Source of the DNA: Acidobacteriota bacterium
Lineage (GTDB): Bacteria; Acidobacteriota; JAAYUB01
Assembly (NCBI GenBank): GCA_029565065.1
Contig: JAKQOW010000125.1
Location: forward strand, 1 to 43,512
DNA length: 43,512 nt
Direction of reading: 5' to 3'
The notes under the pieces were generated by a model, which saw nothing but the letters and a program-made list of their open reading frames with translations, did not search any database and was not told where the DNA came from. Of the stretch, positions 31,937-40,001 are shown in pieces. Made by a program: the position numbers and the translations under genes. Numbering within the stretch: the first letter of the stretch is position 1; each line of letters starts with the position of its first letter.

Positions 31937-33802
31937 TCACTCCGCCGCCGGCAGCCACCGGCTGAAGACGCCCGTTTCCTCCACCGCGCGCACGATACGC
32001 CGCCGATATTCCGCAGCGATGCCGTCCCCGCCGACCGCGAAGCTCAGACCGGGCCGCAGGCGTTCGTAGAGCGCGCCGGCCAGCCGGTCGAACTCAGCCG
32101 GGTCCGGCGGCAGCTCGAACACCAGGTCCATCCAGGCCGGCAGGCGGTCGAGCCAGTCGCGCCATTCGGACGCGGGCACCCGCTGGAACAGCCGGCAGGA
32201 ATACAGGCCGGTGGCGTCGTCGCGGTAGTAATTCACCCGGTTCCAGTACTGATCGGCCCGGGCGAAGGCCGTCTGGATGGCCACCGCCGCGTCGGACGAC
32301 AGGGGGCGGGCGCCCCGGATCACCACGCGGAACAGCCCGAACGGACAAGCCGCAAGCAGCCGCTCCCCCAGCGCGGCGATGCAAGGGGCGGCGCGGTCCG
32401 GGTCGGCGCAATCGATGTCCAGGGTGACCACGGCGGCCAGCCGGGGAATCGCCGCAGCGAGCGTCGCCGCGGCGCCGGGCGCATCGGCGTTGAGGCGGAC
32501 GCGCTGGATCCAGCCGCCCGGCGCCGGCTCGTCGGCGTACGGGGGGATGTCCACATGGTGCTGGCGGTCCAGTATTTCCTCGACGTCGTAGATGCCCTGC
32601 AGGAGGCGGGTCTCGTCCCACGCGCCGGCGGCGAGCAGGTAGTAAGGCGGCCGCGGCATCCAGCGGAATCCTTCGACCGCCGCCCGCTCGCGCAGCGCCG
32701 TCCCCGGAATGAGGCTCAGCAGGAACACCTCCGCCGCGTCGGCCAGATCCCGCCCGCGCAGCCAGGCCAGCGTGTCGCGAAAGCCGGCCGGACCGTCGTC
32801 GGGCAGGCCCAGGATCACCCCGATGTCCAGTTTCAGCCCCGCCGCCGCCAGGTGCGCCGCCCCGGTGGCGAAAGCCGGCAGATCCAGCCGGCGGCCGACG
32901 CCGGCGCAGACGGCGGGGTGAATGGATTGCAGGCCCGCTTCCAGCGAGCGGAAACCGGCCCGGGTGTAAGCCGCGGCCAGCTCCGCGTCGATCCCCTCCA
33001 GGCGGGATTCGGTGTGGAGGTCCAGCCCGTCCCGGTTCCAGCGGGCCAGCTTTTCGAGGCGGCCCCGCGTGCCGCGGGCGCGGTTGAAGGATGGATCCAG
33101 CAGGTAGACGTCGCGGACCCGGCCGTCGGCGGCGGCCCACCGAAAGAAGTTGCGGATGGCGGCCTCGTCATGGTGGCGGACGGTCCGGGCGCTTTTCGAA
33201 TAGAAGCAGTAGTGGCAGCGGCAGGGGCACCCCCGTGTGGTCTCCAGGAGGCAATTCCCCTTCAGGCCCGGCGGCAGGATCCCCTGGGTGTAAGGGTCCG
33301 CCAACCCGGCGAGCGCCGCCAGCGGAGGCGCCGCGATCCGCGTCGGCCGGGGATCAGCGCGGTCCAGCGCCGCCAGGGCGAGAGGCAGGCCCGTCTCGCC
33401 CTCGCCGGACACCAGGATGTCGGCGAGGGGATCGTCCCAGCAGACGCTGCCGGGGCTGACCTCCGGCCCGCCCAGGATGATCCGGACTTCCGGACGGTGC
33501 GCCCGCACGCGACCGGCCAACCAGAGCGACCGTTCCGCATTCCACATGTAAACGGAGAGGCACAGGATGTCGGGCCGGTGGTCCAGCACCGCCTCGAGCA
33601 GGCCGGCGTCGCCGGCGTACGTGGCGGTGGCCTCATCCAGGATCGCCCAGGTCAGGCCGTCCAGCAGGCCGCGGGCGTGGCAGTGTCCGAGGACGTATCC
33701 CGCGGCGACGGGCAGGTTGCTGTCGGCGAACGCCTGCTCGGCATCGGGCACCCCGAGCTGCACCCAGAGCAGGTGTCGGGTGGGTCGGCGTGGCTTACTC
33801 AT
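31937..33802 (-). CDS. B12-binding radical SAM protein
   Basis: The 621-residue protein has an N-terminal cobalamin-binding Rossmann-like domain (CLSVYMWNAERSLWLAGRV, IILGGPEVS, VSGEGE), then a radical SAM core with LLETTRGCPCRCHYCFYSKS (C-x3-C-x2-C), SLEAGLQSIHP and GVILGLPDD. About 200 C-terminal residues without a clear family include PPYYLLAAGAWDE. The layout is that of class B B12-radical SAM enzymes such as the BchE or methylase groups. The substrate is unknown. The ATG at 33800-33802 overlaps the preceding stop, and the longer frame upstream is an artefact of overlap. It is the third gene of a lipoprotein/ferritin-like/radical SAM set. Confidence 0.85.
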   Translation of the reverse strand: MSKPRRPTRHLLWVQLGVPDAEQAFADSNLPVAAGYVLGHCHARGLLDGLTWAILDEATATYAGDAGLLEAVLDHRPDILCLSVYMWNAERSLWLAGRVRAHRPEVRIILGGPEVSPGSVCWDDPLADILVSGEGETGLPLALAALDRADPRPTRIAAPPLAALAGLADPYTQGILPPGLKGNCLLETTRGCPCRCHYCFYSKSARTVRHHDEAAIRNFFRWAAADGRVRDVYLLDPSFNRARGTRGRLEKLARWNRDGLDLHTESRLEGIDAELAAAYTRAGFRSLEAGLQSIHPAVCAGVGRRLDLPAFATGAAHLAAAGLKLDIGVILGLPDDGPAGFRDTLAWLRGRDLADAAEVFLLSLIPGTALRERAAVEGFRWMPRPPYYLLAAGAWDETRLLQGIYDVEEILDRQHHVDIPPYADEPAPGGWIQRVRLNADAPGAAATLAAAIPRLAAVVTLDIDCADPDRAAPCIAALGERLLAACPFGLFRVVIRGARPLSSDAAVAIQTAFARADQYWNRVNYYRDDATGLYSCRLFQRVPASEWRDWLDRLPAWMDLVFELPPDPAEFDRLAGALYERLRPGLSFAVGGDGIAAEYRRRIVRAVEETGVFSRWLPAAE

Positions 33803-34256
33803 CCGGCGGCAGGAACACGCCGCGGACGGCGGCGGCATCGCGCAATTTCCGCCGGTGCTCCCGGCCGGCCGCACGAAACGGATCGAGCCACGCGGCCGGC
33901 GCCCCCGACCGCTCCACCACCGCCGCCTGGCGCTCGGCCAGGGAACACTCCACGCCGAAGGCCAGCGCGAGGGCGCCCTCCGGCGACAGCCGATCGCGGC
34001 GGACCCGTTCCGCCATGGACGCCAGGTGCCGCAGCAGCACGTCGGCCAATGCCGGATCATCCGGACCGCCGCTGACGGTTGCGGCCGGCGCCAGCCGGTG
34101 CAACCCGGCCGTCTGTTCAGACTCGCTGCGGGCCAGATCGGGCCAGAGCGCGTGCAGATCGCCCGTTTCGGCAAAACGGTCGGCCAGCGCGAGGTACAGC
34201 TCGCGGACACCTTCCGCGAGCCGGATCAGCTGTTCCCGTGATCCGGTGACGTTCAC
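33795..34256 (-). CDS. Helical ferritin-like protein
   Basis: This 153-residue protein is almost all helix and looks like a divergent ferritin/rubrerythrin-like bundle: EGVRELYLALADRFA, LARSESEQTAGLHRL, LALAFGVECSLAERQ and AGREHRRKL place glutamates and a histidine at helix positions where diiron ligands would be, but the usual E-x2-H pairs are incomplete. It could therefore be a non-catalytic bundle. The GTG start at 34254-34256 has GGAG just upstream. Its TAA overlaps the radical SAM start, so the two are translationally coupled. Confidence 0.6.
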   Translation of the reverse strand: MNVTGSREQLIRLAEGVRELYLALADRFAETGDLHALWPDLARSESEQTAGLHRLAPAATVSGGPDDPALADVLLRHLASMAERVRRDRLSPEGALALAFGVECSLAERQAAVVERSGAPAAWLDPFRAAGREHRRKLRDAAAVRGVFLPPDE

Positions 34257-34292
34257 TTCACTCCGGCGGCGTCGCCGCGGCGGCGACCCGCA

Positions 34293-34838
34293 TCAGTGCT
34301 GCAGGTTGTTGTCGATCTCGGCGGCCAGCATGGCGATCTCGCGGGAGAGGCGCTCGTCCACGTTCCGGCCCACCAGCTCGACATAGTAGGCGTCGCGGTG
34401 GAACGCCACCCCCAGCGGCGACTGCCGGTTCTCCTCGCCCAGGTGGAGGCAGCTGTCCCCGAACGGCGCCACCGCCTGATAGACCCGCCGCGCGCCGTGG
34501 GGCGACGCCATCCGGTAGATTGTAACGGCAAAGGTCAAGCCCGGCAAGTCGAAGAACTGGAACTCGCCGGTCACCCCCTGGACATAATCGTTCTCACGCA
34601 ACAACTGTTCCCGCTCGCCGGCCAGCTCGCCGATCTCGTCGGGCCCGAAAAGCTCCGGAGCGCTGATCACCTTCAGCGGGTACGCCCCCTGCAGGTCGGT
34701 GAGTTCGACCACCAGGTCCACATGGCCGGCCGGTGCCGCCGGCGCGGCCTCTTCCCCGGCCCCGCCGGGGGACAGCCGGCAGCCCGCCAGCCCCGCCCCC
34801 AACATCAACAGCAAGCCGCCGATCACCCATTTGCCCAC
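34293..34838 (-). CDS. Lipoprotein, possibly DUF6599-like
   Basis: The 181-residue protein starts with a short lipoprotein signal (WVIGGLLLMLGAGLAGC, lipobox LAGC). A domain follows with LVVELTDLQGAYPLKVISAPELFGPDEIGELAGE, FFDLPGLTFAVTIYRMASPHGARRVYQ and AYYVELVGRN. It weakly recalls the DUF6599 family of Acidobacteriota, in which this layout measures a small periplasmic domain of unknown role; I am unsure. The start is GTG at 34836-34838 with GGAGG nine bases upstream; the open frame upstream has no such site. It precedes the ferritin-like gene by 36 bases. Confidence 0.7.
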   Translation of the reverse strand: MGKWVIGGLLLMLGAGLAGCRLSPGGAGEEAAPAAPAGHVDLVVELTDLQGAYPLKVISAPELFGPDEIGELAGEREQLLRENDYVQGVTGEFQFFDLPGLTFAVTIYRMASPHGARRVYQAVAPFGDSCLHLGEENRQSPLGVAFHRDAYYVELVGRNVDERLSREIAMLAAEIDNNLQH

Positions 34839-34947
34839 GTGTTTGAACCTCCGTCTCAAGGTGACGACTATTTTACTGAGCGGCCACCCGGATGTTTCAG
34901 CGTTTGTGAGAAACGGGCCGCCGCGGGTTCCACCACCGACATTCCTG

Positions 34948-34976
34948 TTGGCTTCGGTGCCGGAATGATGTATAGA
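34948..34976 (+). promoter_or_regulatory. Candidate promoter of the DUF1573 gene
   Basis: TTGGCT at 34948-34953 and TATAGA at 34971-34976 are 17 bases apart. The transcription start would be near 34983, which rules out the GTG at 34984 as a normal start and supports the TTG at 35011. Confidence 0.5.
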
Positions 34977-35010
34977 TAACACTGTGATTCCCGCGAGGAG
35001 GAATATCCCC

Positions 35011-36063
35011 TTGATTCCGCCAACTCTTATTCGCCGGATGCTGCCGATCGCGGCGCTTGTGCTGGCATGGGCCGGCTGGGCCGCCGCCCAGGATGCAGCA
35101 CCCGAGGCTGCGTCGGGCAAGCCGCAGCCGGAGATCCGATTCGACTCCCTGAAGCACGATTTCGGCGTTGTGGAAGACGGGATCACCCTCAAGCACACGT
35201 TCCCGTTCCGGAATGTTGGGCAGGCGACGCTGATCATTCATAGCGTCAAGGCGGGTTGAGGGTGCACGGCAGCCCTGGCTTCGGCCAGGGAGATTCCCCC
35301 GGGCGGGGAAGGAAGCATCGAGGTCTCGCTCAACACCGCCAATCGCCGCCGGGTGCTCATGAAACAGATCACCGTGTCCACCAACGATCTGAATCACCCC
35401 TCGGTGGAACTCGTCATCCGCGCCGACATCGTGAACGCGCTGGCGCTGGAGCAGACCACGGTCACGTTCCGCCAGGTGAACAAGGGCCAGCAGGAGGTGC
35501 GCTTCGCCAACCTGGTCGGCAAGGACGCGGACCAGACCGATATCGTCGCCATCAAGTGCGCCCACCCGTCCTTGCGGGTTGAGTATTCCAAAACCGGCTT
35601 CGACAATCCCGACCACCAGCGCATCCGGATCACTCTGCCCGCCGACACGCCCATCGGGCGTTTCAGCGAGCAAGTCATCCTGGAGACCAACCACCCCAGG
35701 AAACCGACGCTGACGATGCTGGTCGTGGGTGAGGTGGTCGGGGCCATCCGAGCCGTGCCCTATCGGCTGAATTTCTCCCTGACCGGTTTGCCGTCGGATA
35801 TCGCGCGGCAGGTTCGGTTCAACTCCACCGGCAAGCAGTTCAAGATACTCGGCGTCACCTGCGACGTGCCCGGTCTGAAGACCTGCCTGGAGGAGGTGGC
35901 GCCCGGAACCGCCTACACCGTGACGGTCACCGTGCCAGCCGACTATGCGGGGGGCCCGTTCGCCGGAAAGCTGGTGGTCGAAACCGATCTCCCGGAACAG
36001 AAAACCGTCGAGGTGAAGGTGGTCGGGCAACCGCGGCGAACTCCGAATCTGGAGTTGCCGTAA
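35011..36063 (+). CDS. DUF1573 protein with an in-frame TGA at the conserved cysteine; candidate selenoprotein
   Basis: The frame is open from 34984 to 36063 except for one TGA at 35257-35259. Upstream residues give a signal peptide (RRMLPIAALVLAWAGWAAA) and the DUF1573 start KHDFGVVEDGITLKHTFPFRNVG. DUF1573 normally continues with a conserved CGCT motif; here it reads KAG-TGA-GCT, so the TGA replaces exactly the first cysteine. After it the family pattern resumes (IPPGGEGSIEVSLNTANRR), with two further Ig-like units to the end. If TGA is read as selenocysteine the product has 350 residues with Sec at 83. A stable hairpin lies 14 bases downstream of the TGA. The start is TTG at 35011 with AGGAGG nine bases upstream. 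A nonsense mutation or sequencing error is the alternative. Confidence 0.7.
35273..35290 (+). promoter_or_regulatory. Hairpin downstream of the in-frame TGA (possible SECIS element)
   Basis: CCCTGGC-TTCG-GCCAGGG forms a perfect 7-bp stem with a C(UUCG)G tetraloop, starting 14 bases after the TGA. A second hairpin, TTCCCC/GGGGAA with a five-base loop, follows at 35294-35310. Bacterial SECIS hairpins sit at about this distance, but their loops usually carry a GU or GG feature and a bulged U, neither of which is clear here. Confidence 0.4.
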
Positions 36064-36094
36064 CGATCCCGGATCCGGACTGGCTGAGGATGTA

Positions 36095-36121
36095 GAAGGC
36101 GCGGCGCCGGGCCGCGCCTTC
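36095..36121. terminator. Hairpin between convergent genes, probable shared terminator
   Basis: An 11-bp perfect stem GAAGGCGCGGC/GCCGCGCCTTC with a five-base loop lies between the DUF1573 stop and the stop of the glycosyltransferase gene. Only CCGTTTC follows on the plus strand, so termination may be inefficient. Confidence 0.5.
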
Positions 36122-36126
36122 CCGTT

Positions 36127-38214
36127 TCAGGGCGTCCGCTCGAAGACCACCGCCCGGAGTCCGCGCCGGTCTTTGGCGACGAACGCTCGGCGGAAACCGG
36201 GCACGCCCGCGTCGAGCGCCGGCAACAGGGCCGGATTGGCGGCCCGCAGGAACGGCTCATACAGGATCAGCCAGCGGACGCCGCGGCGGTCCACATCCGC
36301 CGACAGATCCTCAGCGCGCTCGGTCCAGAGCCGGGGTACCGTCGCGTGACCGGAGTAGAACCCGGTGAGCTCGACGTAGCCATAGGCACAGCCGGCCACG
36401 GGCTCGTCGCGGGGCACGTGCGCCGCCAGCCAGCCGGCCAGGCGGTGATGGTTCTCATACTGCCGCTCCAGCTCCACCGCCCGCCAGGCAGCCAGTCCCA
36501 GCGAGATCGCCAGGATGACGGCGACGGCCGCGATCAGCAGCCCCGGCAGCCTGGACTCGCGCGCCGCGTATGCGGCGAACGCCACCAGCCCGGCCGCGCC
36601 GAACACCTGAACGGGCACCACTGCGGCCAGGAGATTGCGTGTGTCCACGCGCAGCAGGGCGTCGGCCACCACCGGCAGCACCATCATGAACACCAGGGGC
36701 AGCTTGTCCGACCGGAACAGGCACCATCGTCCGGTGAACACCGGCAGCAGGAACAGAAACAGGGGCACGGGTGTCGCCAGAAGCCCCGGCGTCCGCTCCA
36801 GACAGTAGAGCAGGTTCTGGGGAATCCGGGCCGCCTGGGCCAACCAGCCGGACCAGCGTTCCGGCGCCACCGACCGGGCCGCCGTTGCGGCCTCGCCGTA
36901 GATGGCCCGGGCCGCCTCCGCCAGGTCCAGCCGTTCGGTGAACACCCGCACCGGCGCGGCGGTGACATGGAGCAGTCCGCCGTCGCCCGGCGCGGCCGGC
37001 GTCGCCAGCACCCAGCCGATCACGACGGCGGCGAAGGCGGCGGCCGCGGCGGCGCCCACCGCCAAACGGGCCGGCCATGGCCGGTCGGCCTGGCCGCCCC
37101 CGCGAGACAGCACGCCGCGGAACGGACGGGCCAGGCCCACGGCCAGCGGCAACGCCACGACAAAGGCGGCAAAGCCGTCGTTGTGCACTGCGGCGGCCAG
37201 CCCGAACGCCGCACCCACCGCCGCCCCGGCTCCCAGTCCCCCGCCGCGCGCCAGCCGGACCAGCGCCCACACGCCGGCGGCGAACGCGCACAGGTACAAG
37301 CTGAACGATTCCCCGTTGACCGAGTATTCCATCAGCCGGGGGTGGGCGGCCGCGAATAGCGCCGCCAGCCAGGCCGCCTGCGCACCGTACAGAATCCGGG
37401 TGATCCACACCACCGGCAGCAGCAGGAGGACACCCGGGATCAGCGAGGCGGCCACCGACGCGGCGACCCGGTCCAGACCCGTCGCAAGCAGCAGCGCCTG
37501 CCAGGCGGTGAACAGGTTGAGCCCCGCCGGCTCTATCGCCGCCCATCCGCCGGCCACCACGTCGCGTGCGGCCGTCGCACAGACCACGGCGTCGCCCGAC
37601 AGCGGCGCTCCCGGCAACACCAGCAGCAGCCGCAGAACCGCCGCCAGCCCGACGGCCGCCAGCGCCTGGACGTGGCCGCCGCGATCCGGCGCCGCGGCGA
37701 ACGCGAAGCTTTCGCGGAACGTGTGAACCGCCTCGGTCTTGAAGACGCCGAACCGGAATCCCAGAAAGCTCAGGATGAACGCGGCCAGCACCCCGCCGAA
37801 CTTGGCCAGGTTGACCACCAGGAGGAACCCGGGCACGCCCAGCCACTCGGGCAGTTCCGGCGGCAGGTAGCGGGGCAGGAAACGGACGAGGAACAGGAAG
37901 CTGGTGGTGTTGATCACCATGGACAGCCCCGCCACGGCCGCAAACTTGAGCTTCTCCGCCCGATCGGCCGGACCGAAGGCGTCGGCGAACGTCCAGCGCC
38001 GGTTCATCACGTAGCTATTGAGAGTGGCCACGCCGCATGCCACCACCGAGATGAGAAACAGCACCACGCCGCTGGACGGCTGCAGCATGAGCACCAGCGC
38101 GTTGGTGATGGCGAAATCGATGCCGGTGTTGAGGACGCCCACCACGGCGAAGCGGGTGAACTGCCACGCCTGCCTGAGGAGCCACCGGAGCCGGGATGTG
38201 CTGTTCGAATCCAT
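36127..38214 (-). CDS. GtrA-like domain fused to a GT39-type membrane glycosyltransferase
   Basis: The 695-residue membrane protein has two parts. Residues about 15-155 are a GtrA-like four-helix domain (FTRFAVVGVLNTGIDFAITNAL, NSYVMNRRWTFAD, FILSFLGFRFGVF), the type that flips or channels lipid-linked sugars. Residues about 185-690 resemble the PMT/ArnT-like GT39 family: many membrane helices, an early acidic pair region (PLSGDAVVC), AHPRLMEYSVNGESFSLYL and a soluble C-terminal part (RLAGWLAAHVPRDEPVAG). A lipid-linked sugar is the usual donor. GtrA is normally a separate protein, so the fusion suggests carrier and transferase work as one unit. The start ATG is at 38212-38214. Confidence 0.82.
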   Translation of the reverse strand: MDSNSTSRLRWLLRQAWQFTRFAVVGVLNTGIDFAITNALVLMLQPSSGVVLFLISVVACGVATLNSYVMNRRWTFADAFGPADRAEKLKFAAVAGLSMVINTTSFLFLVRFLPRYLPPELPEWLGVPGFLLVVNLAKFGGVLAAFILSFLGFRFGVFKTEAVHTFRESFAFAAAPDRGGHVQALAAVGLAAVLRLLLVLPGAPLSGDAVVCATAARDVVAGGWAAIEPAGLNLFTAWQALLLATGLDRVAASVAASLIPGVLLLLPVVWITRILYGAQAAWLAALFAAAHPRLMEYSVNGESFSLYLCAFAAGVWALVRLARGGGLGAGAAVGAAFGLAAAVHNDGFAAFVVALPLAVGLARPFRGVLSRGGGQADRPWPARLAVGAAAAAAFAAVVIGWVLATPAAPGDGGLLHVTAAPVRVFTERLDLAEAARAIYGEAATAARSVAPERWSGWLAQAARIPQNLLYCLERTPGLLATPVPLFLFLLPVFTGRWCLFRSDKLPLVFMMVLPVVADALLRVDTRNLLAAVVPVQVFGAAGLVAFAAYAARESRLPGLLIAAVAVILAISLGLAAWRAVELERQYENHHRLAGWLAAHVPRDEPVAGCAYGYVELTGFYSGHATVPRLWTERAEDLSADVDRRGVRWLILYEPFLRAANPALLPALDAGVPGFRRAFVAKDRRGLRAVVFERTP

Positions 38215-38283
38215 CCTGAGAGTCCGCCCGCAAAGGCTGGTTACCGCCCGGTCCGCCCAGTGCGCGTCGGCGCGGACCGGGGC

Positions 38284-38314
38284 ATTATACCGGCATCCGC
38301 GGCCCGCGTGTCAA
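38284..38314 (-). promoter_or_regulatory. Promoter with perfect -35 and -10 hexamers, 19-base spacer
   Basis: On the minus strand, TTGACA (38314-38309) and TATAAT (38289-38284) are both perfect, though the 19-base spacer is longer than the optimal 17. The TGA of the upstream gene (38311-38313) lies inside the -35 box. The leader to the ATG at 38214 would be about 63 bases. Confidence 0.6.
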
Positions 38315-39810
38315 TCGATCCCACGGCTCGCCCAGCGGCCGCGGCGGTTGGGAGTGGGCACGGAGGTGAAAGTGTCGCCGTTCCAGTAGCGGATGGCGTC
38401 GAGCTCGTTGATTTCGTCCCGGCTGAAGGGGTGGTCGACGTGCCCGATGCGCTCCAGGTAAGCGTGGAGGACGGAGTAGCCGTTGTCGAAATCCACCCAC
38501 CGCAGCGCCAGCCAGCGGTCCAGGTAGAACAGCACGCTCCCCACCGTTACCCCTTCGGGCGGCCGGATCGTCCAGGCGGTCGAGACCACGACCTGCTCCT
38601 GTTCCACCACGATGCCGTCCAGCCCCCCGTACTCGTGGGTCGCCCGGTTGATGCAGTCACGCGGGAACAGCAGATAGTACAGCTCGTGGCCCGGCGGCTG
38701 GCCGGCGCACGTGTAAGCGGCGTCGCCGGACGGCGGCGAGATGCCCGCCAGGTCCGACGGGTCGAGCAGCGCCAGAAAACCCTGCCGGTGGGCGTTGTCG
38801 ATGCCCACGGTCAGGATCTCAGTCCGGCCGTCGCGGTTCAGGTCGGTCAGGGTCAGGTTCAGGAAGTGCCCCGTGTGCAGGTACTGGCCGCGCACCGCTC
38901 CGTCCACGCCCAGCACCACCATCTTGGCGGGGAAGAGCTGGTAATGGACGGCCGGCAGGACGATCTCCTTTTCGCCGTCCCCGTCCGCATCGGTGACATG
39001 GAAGAAGCGGACAAACCACTCGGCGGACACCGGTCGCCCGCCGAATTCCAGCGATTCGCCCGGGCGGTAGCGCCACCGGATCCGGCCGTCCGCCTCGAGG
39101 CAGTACAGGTCGGATGCGGTCAGCGAAGTGTGGACATTGGCCAGCACCTCGGGGGCGCCGTCCCCCTCCAGGTCGGCGAGCACGAATTGCCGGCCGCCGC
39201 AGATACCCGCGTTCGTGGCCAGAAATTCAGGTGTTTCCTGCATCACGGATCCGGGAAGGCGGGTTGCCCAGAGCCGTTGGCCGGTGGTGTCGTAGCCGAT
39301 CACCGTGTCGCCCTCGGCCAGGGCCCGGGCCAGCCGGTGGGTGTCGGCGCCTCCTGTCTGCCGGAAGAAGAAGAGCGCAGCCGCACCGACGACCAGCACC
39401 GCCAGCAGCAGGCCGGCGGCCCGGAGCCAGGTCCGATGTTTCCGCCCGGTCGTTGCGGCCACAGGAACCGCCGCGTCGATGGGAACCGCCGGCTCCGTCG
39501 GCTGGCTCTCAGCGGACGGGACGGCGCCCGCGTCTTCGTCGGCTGTTTCGATCGGGAATGTCGGGTCGTCGCTGTCGACGGCGACGGGAGAGTCGCCCTC
39601 GTCATGGCCGTTGCCGGTGCCCTGGAGCGCCTGGGCCAGGCGCCAGGCGTCGATTTCCTCGGCGAAAGCGTAAACCCGGTCGCTCGTGCCGCCGGCGTCG
39701 CGGTACACCGGCAGGCCGCGCTGGGCCCACCGCTGGACGGTGCGCACCGACCGGCCGCAGTGCTCAGCGATCTCTTTCCACGATTCCAGCATCCGTCCTG
39801 AAGCCGCCAT
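38311..39810 (-). CDS. Membrane-anchored HTH protein with an extracytoplasmic beta-propeller (FG-GAP) domain
   Basis: The 499-residue protein starts with a MerR/excisionase-like helix-turn-helix (MLESWKEIAEHCGRSVRTVQRWAQRGLPV), a version typical of Acidobacteriota. An acidic linker, one membrane helix near residues 130-150 (AGLLLAVLVVGAAALFFF) and a large outer part with FG-GAP/VCBS-like repeats follow: DLEGDGAPEVLANVH, DADGDGEKEIVLPAV and DLNRDGRTEILTVGI are calcium-binding-like loops. This suggests a one-component sensor whose DNA-binding head is cytoplasmic. ATG at 39808-39810 has GAGG close by; ATG at 39792 (MLESWKE) is also possible. Confidence 0.85.
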   Translation of the reverse strand: MAASGRMLESWKEIAEHCGRSVRTVQRWAQRGLPVYRDAGGTSDRVYAFAEEIDAWRLAQALQGTGNGHDEGDSPVAVDSDDPTFPIETADEDAGAVPSAESQPTEPAVPIDAAVPVAATTGRKHRTWLRAAGLLLAVLVVGAAALFFFRQTGGADTHRLARALAEGDTVIGYDTTGQRLWATRLPGSVMQETPEFLATNAGICGGRQFVLADLEGDGAPEVLANVHTSLTASDLYCLEADGRIRWRYRPGESLEFGGRPVSAEWFVRFFHVTDADGDGEKEIVLPAVHYQLFPAKMVVLGVDGAVRGQYLHTGHFLNLTLTDLNRDGRTEILTVGIDNAHRQGFLALLDPSDLAGISPPSGDAAYTCAGQPPGHELYYLLFPRDCINRATHEYGGLDGIVVEQEQVVVSTAWTIRPPEGVTVGSVLFYLDRWLALRWVDFDNGYSVLHAYLERIGHVDHPFSRDEINELDAIRYWNGDTFTSVPTPNRRGRWASRGID

Positions 39811-40001
39811 CGCCTCATCCCAACTCGTGATGGCTGTATTCTATCACCCGCCGCAAGCTTTCGCAGCGGCCGCGTACCGGCTCACTCCAGCCGGGTCGGA
39901 TCGGATCCGGTGACTTTCTTGGGGATTTTCGTACGCGTTTCGGCTACAATTTCTGCCAATATTCAACCCGCGGCCGTCCAAGGCCATGGAGGAGAAACCA
40001 T

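Noticed and set aside
33803..34210. N-terminal extension of the second radical SAM protein
   Set aside because: It lies across the ferritin-like gene in another frame; the ATG at 33800-33802 overlapping the upstream stop is the natural start.
34984..36063. Two separate genes (34984-35259 and 35353-36063)
   Set aside because: Both lie in the same frame and together make one DUF1573 protein; the second has no ribosome site at its ATG. One gene with a recoded TGA, or one broken gene, explains this better.
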